Source of the DNA: Gnetum montanum
Taxonomy: Eukaryota > Streptophyta > Gnetopsida > Gnetales > Gnetaceae
Assembly (NCBI GenBank): GCA_015680685.1
Contig: MNCI01033650.1
Coordinates: forward strand, 1,055,798 to 1,119,797
Direction: 5' to 3'
Length of the DNA: 64,000 bases
The notes under the pieces were generated by a model. The model was not told the origin of the DNA. It saw only the letters and a program-made list of their open reading frames with translations, and made no database searches. Positions within the stretch are counted from its first letter, which is position 1, and each line of letters starts with the position of its first letter. This document shows, piece after piece, positions 56,284 through 64,000 of this stretch. Made by a program: the position numbers and the translations under genes.

Positions 56284-57009
56284 TGATGAGCTGTGATCTC
56301 CATGATATCAGGTACATGATATCAGGGCCTTCAAAGATTAGTTAGACCCTTACATAAACTCTTGCCTTTTCTCCCTCTCAGAGTTGAAATAATTTCTACG
56401 CGCCCACAATAGGAATCATTTCAAGCATTGTGTACCTAAGCACACCTTGTGTATGGCAATAAAGATGAACTTTGTGATAAACCTTGCAGCATTCAAAATA
56501 AATAAATTAATGTTAATTATAGTTATTTAATGCCTTCCTTAGTTAATTAATGTTCTCTCTCTCTCACCCTATAACTCTCATAAGTAAGCACACTCAATAT
56601 GATTACTTCGAGCATGTGTGTAACGCTTGGTAACCCAGTAATGATTAGCATTTGGTAATCCCACCAGTGTTGCACTAGTTCAAGATGTGTACAGCAAGTG
56701 AGAATAGATGCTGGTGTTAGGACTAGTTAAAGCATGATTGAATAGTTAAATTAAATTAGTTACTTAGTTATCTCTCTCCTCCCTTTGTAGCATGAGGCCA
56801 TAAAACATAAAAATATATAAAAATCATATATCTCAAGTTTACTTAACCATACAATTATGCTATACAAGTAAGCTTGGGAAGACAACAATTAACTAACCCA
56901 TCCTTATTCCACAAAAGCGCATAAGCACTTAGTCCTTGGAATTCAACTGGATTGTGCATGGATGCTCGTATTCGTATGGTTGAACGTAGGGATACCTTGC
57001 TACTCATCA
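56284..57009 (+). mobile_element. 3' LTR of element 4, U3 shortened and lacking TATA
   Basis: TGATGAG...TCATCA, 726 bp. Only two RATATC units remain (56304 and 56318, 14 bp apart) and the stretch that holds TATAAATA in the other three family copies is missing; U3 passes from GATATCAGGGCC directly to TTCAAAGATTAGTTAGACCC. A second deletion of about 18 bases lies near 56418. It could still act as a polyadenylation end but not as a normal promoter. Confidence 0.92.
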
Positions 57010-57108
57010 CTAGTGGAGTATAGATCCTAGCTTTTAACAAATCTAAGAAGATGCTTACCAAGGTTTCGTGGTTAGAATTTCAAGTCCCTACAAAGGGAGT
57101 TTAGTTAG

Positions 57109-57424
57109 GTACATCACTCAGGACTCATTTCATGCATACTATAGGCTTGAATTTCGAGGCAACAAGTAAGGACCAAGAAGTCATCATAATAATTAGTTTG
57201 AAACTTCAAGAGGTTGATTATAAGAATAAGGAAGAATAAAACCTTAGTATATTATGCAAAAAATGTATGTGCTGGCTTTCAAGATTTCTTGCAAACCCAT
57301 TATTCAACTCCTAGCTACTTATTAGTATATTTTCATGATCTTTCAATATTGCAATTCACTGGAGGATTTGTACTTAAATTATGAATGACTTAATATTACT
57401 TTAAAAATTCTATTTTTTAATCCA
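57109..57424 (+). repeat. Dispersed repeat, copy 2
   Basis: Partner of 45858-46181, same orientation, strongly diverged. See the first copy. Confidence 0.75.
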
Positions 57425-60400
57425 TGTCTTACCCTCATTAGATGAGTGTGCTATGATATCCTGGAATCATCTCCCTTTTTCATCAGATGACTATGCAATG
57501 AGCATTCTTTTGTGTAAGTGTAATACCCCAATCATAGGAAGTAAGAGCTGACACTCAAAGTCCCCAAAATGTTGATTGAAAAATGCACGAATGATTTTTT
57601 TTCTTTTTCTTTAAAATTAATCAATAAAAAAATTGAATCTTTTATTTAGACCAATGGAAACAACAGTTATTATATCATAAAAAGCCTAAATCCTAAACTA
57701 GAAAAAATTATACAATGCAAACAATGATCCAAGAATCTAGCAAGAAAGAATGCCAATATGACAATTAACATCTCTTAATATACAGAAGGCATCCAAAGTA
57801 CAAAACCAATGTTAAACAAGTAATCTTGAGATCTTATTGAAAGCCTTCTAGTTCATCTATAAGCAAATAAACTCAACCAATTTACCACGTATTTTTAAAT
57901 CTGCATAGAAAAACATAATTAGTCATATAGAAAGTGAACTATATTGCACATTAAAATATAGGTATAGTAGTTAATAAGTCATTTTCTTGTATATTCACTA
58001 TATTATAATCAAAGATCTAATATTCATGGTTCGAACAATGCACATTAATAATCTTATTTAAATGAACAGCATGTGCTAGAATCATTTGAATAGTAATTCA
58101 AAAATCAAATTATTAAAATTCTAAAAAGAAAAAAGAAACAAGGCAACCACAACCAACAATGGTCAACAAATCATCATGCATAATGATAGGAAAATAAGTA
58201 GCCAACACACACTACATTTACTACATACAATATCACATATACTATAGTTACTAGTAAAGCCATAATATTAGCTTTGTTGCCTTGGATTTACTTACCCTAC
58301 TAAATAAGCTATAATTTTCTATGGCATAATAATATTTTCTATTTTTTCTAATAATAATCACATTTAAAAATCATCTCAACTTAACTCTTCTAGGTAGAAA
58401 TAATATAGGCCATACCACTAACATTTAATCAAGCTATCCTAAAATTAGAAATGCAAACATAGTTTTAGTTCTAGCTCCAATCTATAGAGGAAAACATAAA
58501 AACTTCATTTACGACCATACCAAGTGAAAAAAAATGCTTAATCATTACTGATACAATAATTTTCTATACCTTCATTCCTAAGAAAATGAAACTATTTTTA
58601 TTAGGCATTTTGTATAGCATAATAGTTTTTCTATTTTAATAGAAAATACATGGGAAATTTCTCAAATCATATGCATTTCTTTTCCAAGAATCTATTGCCA
58701 ATAATTTAGCAAAATATTATCCTAAAAGTTAGTATCTAGAAGAAAGCATTTAAATTAGATTTTGGTTTAATAGCCGATCTTCTCAATAAACTATAAAAAG
58801 ATATTTAAATCAAAACAAAAAAAAATAGCATAGGTTTAAGAATTTTACAAGTTGGTAAATCATAAAAAGAATCCAAGATTAGTTCCGTGAAAAGAAATTG
58901 AAGGCCAAACCTAGGATATCACCAAATTGGCAATACTAAAAAATTCATTTCAAGATTTCCAAAATCAAGATGAGCCTTAGATGCTTGTTGGAAAATATTT
59001 TCCTTAAATCTTTATGGGTGTTTTCAAGTTCATCAGAAAACAACTTTCATCTAAGTAATTTAAGCCTAAGAGTATGAGGATAGGTGAAGAGATCCAAAAA
59101 AACAAGGATTCAACAATTCAAAATCTAAAAAATAAAGTTCACATTCAATAAGCATTCAAAATTGTGAAATAATTCTAAAAATAAAATCATATTTCAGCCA
59201 CAAGCTAAACAAGGAACGAAAAATGTATCCACCTTGTTTAGTCTTCAAAACCTCTTTGCATGACCCCTTTTTCCTAGCCATCAAGTGTTTCTTCTTCTTC
59301 TTCACAGTTGTACACATGCAATCTTTTTCTTTTCTCTACTACTATTGTTGTTATTATTATTATAGTTTATGTATGTATTGTTGAATATGTGCTCATGGTG
59401 TTGTTGTTGTTGCTATAATCCTCTTTTCTTCTTTTCTCTTCTCTTCAATATCCTCTTTCATAGCCATTTTATTCACTTAGCTTTGGTTTTGATTTCTATT
59501 CCAATTTTAGTTCAAGTTTCTATTTCTATTTCTATTTTTGGTTTCTTTATTGTAACTAACTTTCTTTGGTAGTTACATTTTTTTCCTTTTAATTTGAAGA
59601 TGCATTTTTTTAAAAAAAAAAAAGCAAATCCAAAATCAAGTCTTAGGTTCAAACTTCCCTAAAGTCACCCTAAAAAAATTAAAAAGAATAATTAACCCTT
59701 TCAACAAAGAAAACTTTGATTCAATTCCTTCTAAGGTGATAAAATATATACTTCTAATCTTTCTTAAAACTAACCAAACATACTCTACCCCTTGCCAACT
59801 TGAATTCCATCATAAAAATAAAACAATATTGTACAATAGGTGAGAGTTCCATGACAAGAGGAAAGCATAAAATCAAAATATCAACCCAAGGAAATACCTT
59901 TTCCTTGAAGCACTCTAAAAGTTAATTAAGTGACCTTTTTACAACTATTGAGATAGGGGATTTTATTTTTTATTTAATTAATTTTAATTCTCCAAAGATC
60001 ATTACTGAAAGTAATGCAATTATCCAAGATTCATAGGTCAAGTTCCTCTCCTTTTTTTCTTTTTGCACATTACAAAACCATAAAGAGTAATAAATAATAC
60101 CTCCTATCATATTTTTCTTTTCTTTCCAAATTTGATTTCTTAATACTTAGTATTTGCATAGCAACACCTAGAAATAATGGATGTCAAATTTATATCAATG
60201 TACAACAAGCATGTACATGAGATACCTACATTGCTATATATATATATACATATATATTACAAAGGAACATTCTAACTAATTTAAGAAATCATTATGATCC
60301 ACATATGTCATGTAAAACATGAATAATCAAATCATACTAGCAATCTCACAAACAATACAACATTTCATTCCGATCATTTCTCATCATTCCTCTATTTCAT

Positions 60401-62099
60401 TCTATTAATAGATACTAAATCAACAACTAGTACATACTTATTTCACGCATTCATAGTAGTAATCATTAACACATCAACACAACTTAAATTTAATCTCAAT
60501 AAAAAATTATGAGTCATTCAACTAATCACCAATATATCACCCAATCAATGCATACCAGAGGTATCATTCAACATACAAGTCATCAACATATTAAAAATTT
60601 GCAAATGCATTACAATTATACAATCATAGATAGATTAATGATTCAGCATCATATCATACAAATCATCAAGCTCATTAAAAATACTTAAATCCATTAACAC
60701 AAGCACATTATTAGCACTTAAACCCATCAACATAAGCACATCAATATCACTTAAACCCATCAATATCAACACATCAACAACACTCAAACTCATCATCTTA
60801 GATAAATTTACAAATCAGTTCCCAAGCACGTAAATCACAAGTGCATGGTCAGCACAACTCATGTCCATTATAATTATAAAACCATAGATAAACCCCCAAA
60901 ACATAACCAAACTATATGCATAATCATAACAAAGTACACCCACAACTGCTATCCCAAACATCAAGGCATGAATCTAAGAAAAAGAGGGTTATTATAGTAA
61001 GGCTTGGCTACTATGTAAAATATTTATCATACCAAATCAACTATTGAGATTATCATAAATCATATTGTTAATTTTAGCTCATGACTCTATGATGGTGTTG
61101 TTATAATAATGTTGTTTACCTTGATCATAATTAATGAGTTATCTTGCTATGTCATAGTTTGCACTATGATATACTCTTAAAATATATTCATATAGTTGTC
61201 CTTAATTAAGATTATTTTACCATTTACTATGGAAAATAGATGATGTCTTTACCATTTGTTAGCTTTTGTTTTTTATCTTTATCTCATTGCATGAATTTTC
61301 ATTTTGAGGTTGATGTTGATATTCTATACTTTAGACAAGTCACGTAGTGATTGTTATTTTATTATTAATGTAAATGTAAATTCTAAAATGAATTTATATT
61401 CATACTTACTTTTCAAAAATGATTTATAGAACTCAATGAGAAAACCAATGGATAAAGAGATTTTATATAGGCAACAATTTATAGGACAAAAGATATGGTT
61501 GCATCATGTGTCATCAATATTCTATTTTAACATATGCGACTATATATTGTACTAAGGAGGAAGATCTAGTGCAAGATAACTGAAACACTATGGGAGAAAA
61601 TTTATAAAAACTAGTATGATTGGGATTATTTGAATTTATGTTTTTTTTTTAATATAGTTACAACAAATATGATTTTTCTTTTTTTCGAAAGAGTAAATGT
61701 TGACTCTGGTAATATGGAATGTAGACTTCATTGAGGATAACTACCATAGAGTGATGATAAAACTACCTAAGCAACAACTATAAGTTTTTAGGAAATTGTG
61801 TTTGGAAAAGAGATAGTGAAGGATGATAAAATTGATTATCAAATAGAATATTCTTTATGTAACTCTATGACAAAAGCTTATTCTTATAAAAAAAGAATAC
61901 ATGCTGATTAGTCAAAGTCATACCCACTAGCTAACAAGTATTCAAGTGGCATGAGTTTATTAGGTAAAATTCAATATTGTAAGAATAATTATGTTGGCAC
62001 AATAACATTAGTGGAATTAGGCATTACAAGCAAATTAATATTGGGTATGGATAAAAATATTAAAAATCCTTCATTCTAAATTAATTTCACATAAAAAAG
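57425..62099. other. AT-rich intergenic DNA without recognisable genes
   Basis: Low-complexity stretches only: T- and TTC-rich runs (59285-59460), a TA/CA run (60235-60257), poly-T (61641-61651) and a CATCAA-rich zone (60660-60800). The open frame at 59369-59572 is Phe/Ile/Ser-rich low complexity. No element borders seen. Confidence 0.55.
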
Positions 62100-62830
62100 G
62101 TAATTAAATATAAACTCACACTATATACAATGAAATTTGGTAGAAATAAAATATGTAAAACATCATGGAGGTTAATTTATAATATTCCATATAGCATATG
62201 TTACAATCATATGAGTAGTTTTCAAAAAAGGTAATGTAATAGCAAAACATGGAAATGCTAGAAAAATAAAACCAAGGACATAAAAAATAGCTAGTATACA
62301 TGTCATTGAGGAATTGATTGAAAACTTGACAAATCATTCTTGAAATACATATAGATAAATTAGTCAGGATGGGACAACAACATTGTTAAATTTATTTCCT
62401 ATGATAATAAATCAAAAAAATCTTCTTAATGACCATATGAATACAAGATTGAAGGCTATAAATATGTCTATCTTGAGTAGAAGCTTAATGTATAAGTTGT
62501 TTTGCAAGCATTTTCCTAATGTGATTTTTACAAAATCACATGATTTTTCTATATGTTGAACCTATCAAATTTTGATTTATAATAAGCTCTAAATTTGGAT
62601 TATGTGACAAGACAATTAAATATGTACTTAAGCATGATCCATGACAAGATGGATAATAGCAAGACTACTTTGCCTAAACTACTTTTTCTTTCTAAGTGTG
62701 TATCAAGAAGAGAGAGATTTCAGTTTTCATTGATAGGTATACTAGTTTGTGGTAAGGAAATTGATGGATTTAGCCATTACTCACTATTCTATGAAAAAAT
62801 GGACTTGTAGTTTACAGTTACTTCTCTAGC
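62100..62830 (+). pseudogene. Decayed fragment resembling plant transposon-associated proteins with a DUF7869-like domain
   Basis: Read with frame changes: LIYNIPYSICYNHM, HGNARKIKPRT, a block KAINMSILSRSLMYKLFCKH ending FPNVIF, SHDFSIC, then in 62595-62810 SMIHDKMDNSKTTLPKLL, FSLIGILVCGKEIDGFSHYS and, past a stop, FTVTSLAKFL. The HDKMD-x-SKT-x-P...GI...HYS...FT..SL.K.L pattern is what I remember from large plant proteins, often next to transposons, carrying a DUF7869-type domain. Recognition is from memory and moderate. Many stops; relic only. Confidence 0.42.
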
Positions 62831-63011
62831 AAAGTTCTTGTAAGATTTAAAGGTGTAATCATTTAACCAACTAGATGATCTTTACAGTAGTGCTGAGGCA
62901 TATTCAAGAGTAGGTTATGCATTTCTTAATAATGTCATTCTACCAAACATCAATATTATAGAAAATAAAATCAAAAACAGAAAATAAAATTATGAAAGAA
63001 TACATGCCACT

Positions 63012-63819
63012 TGATGAGCTGCAATATCACGTACGCGATATCACATCCATCACGTGATATTGCATACACAATATCGCATCCTGCCTCATCTTCTATAAAT
63101 AAGAGGTGGCACCCTTAGTTCCAAGATAGTTAAACTTAAACGCTTAGCCAGATTCTTGCAATTTTATTAATCTAGAGTTAGAATTATTTCTGTGTGCCCA
63201 TAGTAGGAGTCATAGAGTGAACGGATCTTTATTCGAGCAATTTGTACCTGAGCACAATTTTGTGTATGGAAATAAAGAAAAACTTTATGATAAACCTTAC
63301 AGCATGTATATTAAGCTAATTATTTATTAATTATTATTAATTTTTTCCTAGTTAATTAATATCTCTCTCAACCTTCAACCCCCTTAGTTAAATACACTCA
63401 GTACGACTGCTTCGAGCATGCGTGTAGCGCTTGGTAACCCATTAACGATTAGAGTTTGGTAATCCCAACAGTGTTGCACTAGTTCAAGATGTGTATGGAA
63501 AGTGGGAATGGATACTGGTGTTAGGAACATTTAGAAACTAGTTAACAAATAGTTAATGTAAGTTAGCGACTTAGTTCTCTCTCCTTCCCCTTTATTAGCA
63601 GAAGACATAAAAAAATATAAAAGCTATAAAAATCATGTACCTCAAGCTTACTTAACCATACAACCATGAAAATACAAGTAAGTTTGGAAAGACAATGATT
63701 GATTAACCTTGAGTGTTCCATTAAGACACGTAAGCACATAGTCCTTGGAGTTCAAGCAAATCGTGCGTGAAATGCTCGTATTTGTATGGTTGAGTGTAGG
63801 GGTACCTCACCACTCATCA
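63012..63819 (+). mobile_element. 5' LTR of another element 4-family retrotransposon
   Basis: TGATGAGCTG...CTCATCA, 808 bp, close in length to the solo LTR (809). RATATC-type hexamers at 63023, 63037, 63056 and 63070 (spacings 14, 19, 14); TATAAATA at 63094-63101. It is followed directly by a primer-binding site, so this is the 5' LTR of an element continuing beyond the window. The 5-bp flank to look for at its far end is CCACT (63007-63011). Confidence 0.92.
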
Positions 63820-63820
63820 T

Positions 63821-63838
63821 TGGTGTCGTTGTCAGGGA
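63821..63838 (+). other. Primer-binding site, tRNA-Asp type
   Basis: TGGTGTCGTTGTCAGGGA lies one base after the LTR end. It corresponds to the TGGCGCCGTTGCCGGGGA site complementary to tRNA-Asp 3' ends with a few transitions; Athila elements are known to use such a primer. Confidence 0.75.
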
Positions 63839-64000
63839 CTTAGTTGTTTGTGTGCTAGGTAGAACATAGGAAATCATTCATATTATTGGAATGTTAGAAC
63901 GAACCCTTAGGGTTAATCAAAGAAAGATAAGAAAATGGTACATTGCACACCAAACAAGACAAGATTTCTTCTTCTTCGCATAAGAGCACTTCACCACCTA
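63839..64000 (+). other. Start of the internal region of the last element (leader)
   Basis: Leader sequence after the primer site, cut by the window end. The last 100 bases (AGATAAGAAAATGG...CACTTCACCACC) may include the start of gag but are too short to judge. Confidence 0.5.

Larger units (their letters stand above)
47401..57014 (+). mobile_element. Element 4: Athila-like LTR retrotransposon with both LTRs and target duplication CTAGT
   Basis: The 5' LTR starts TGATGAGCTG at 47406; the 3' LTR is 56284-57009, ending TCATCA. The flanking pentamers are CTAGT at 47401-47405 and 57010-57014. Between them lie gag, PR, RT, RNase H and IN in the Ty3/gypsy order with Athila-type motifs and a 1.9-kb 3' region. 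The related element at 63012 has a tRNA-Asp-type primer site, as Athila does. The LTRs differ at about 30 of some 430 positions compared by eye, so insertion is not recent, and all coding blocks are broken. Total 9.6 kb including a 718-N gap. Confidence 0.93.

Noticed and set aside
59369-59572. 67-codon open frame with hydrophobic stretch
   Set aside because: Low-complexity T-rich DNA; Phe/Ile/Ser bias follows from base composition.
1-64000. tRNA, rRNA, host protein genes, bacterial operons
   Set aside because: Looked for and not seen; all recognisable coding sequence belongs to mobile elements or relics.

Overview
This window is plant nuclear DNA made almost wholly of LTR retrotransposons in several states of decay. 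Evidence: Ty3/gypsy polyproteins of the plant-specific Tat (Ogre/Retand-like) and Athila lineages, a second RNase H domain of the Tat type, 5-bp target-site duplications, a tRNA-Asp-type primer site and GT-AG introns. I see no intact host gene, no tRNA or rRNA gene and nothing bacterial. Assembly gaps (a 718-N gap, a 14-N gap and four single Ns) mark a draft scaffold. A large-genome seed plant is likely; I cannot name the species.

Layout. (1) 1-10486: element 1, a Tat-lineage element entering from the left edge: gag, protease (PR), antisense gene, reverse transcriptase (RT), RNase H, second RNase H (aRNH), integrase (IN), 3' UTR. (2) 10487 to about 12.1 kb: one LTR that appears to be both the 3' LTR of element 1 and the 5' LTR of element 2. 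(3) 12.1-29.77 kb: element 2, a diverged relative with the same order, ending in a chimeric 3' LTR that stops at 29770. (4) 29771-40800: element 3, an AT-rich Tat-like element whose LTR ends survive as two 332-bp direct repeats. Its gag-pol is broken by a solo LTR (32516-33324, target duplication GAAAG) and by assembly gaps. (5) 40.8-47.4 kb: old non-coding DNA with a diverged array of about 140/193-bp units, itself split by a 1.2-kb insertion. (6) 47406-57009: element 4, an Athila-like element with both LTRs and target duplication CTAGT. (7) 57-63 kb: AT-rich relic DNA with one decayed transposon-associated gene fragment. (8) 63012-64000: the 5' LTR, primer site and start of another member of the element 4 family.

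The most unusual content is in elements 1 and 2. Between PR and RT each carries, on the opposite strand, a spliced gene: eight exons can be read in element 2 (17517-22069) and the first four in element 1 (2289-4769). The first three introns lie at matching positions in the two copies, with matching phase (in element 1 the third match assumes a one-base poly-T indel). Exon 2 resembles the FCP1/NIF-like HAD phosphatase fold with its catalytic aspartates degraded; later exons resemble no family I can name and end in a long coiled coil. Each copy has a TATA box upstream of its first exon on the antisense strand. On the sense strand a good 3' splice acceptor lies just before RT, so the antisense gene probably sits inside a sense-strand intron of the kind known in Ogre elements. 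Antisense introns would not be spliced from the sense transcript, which explains how they survive retrotransposition.

Two repeat vocabularies run through elements 1 and 2: palindromic GCGTATACGC words (LTR U3, leader and 5' part of the antisense gene) and units of about 25-40 bp ending in TAAACTA (after PR, before RT and after IN). The element 4 LTR family has its own U3 device: RATATC hexamers spaced exactly 14 bp apart, just upstream of TATA.
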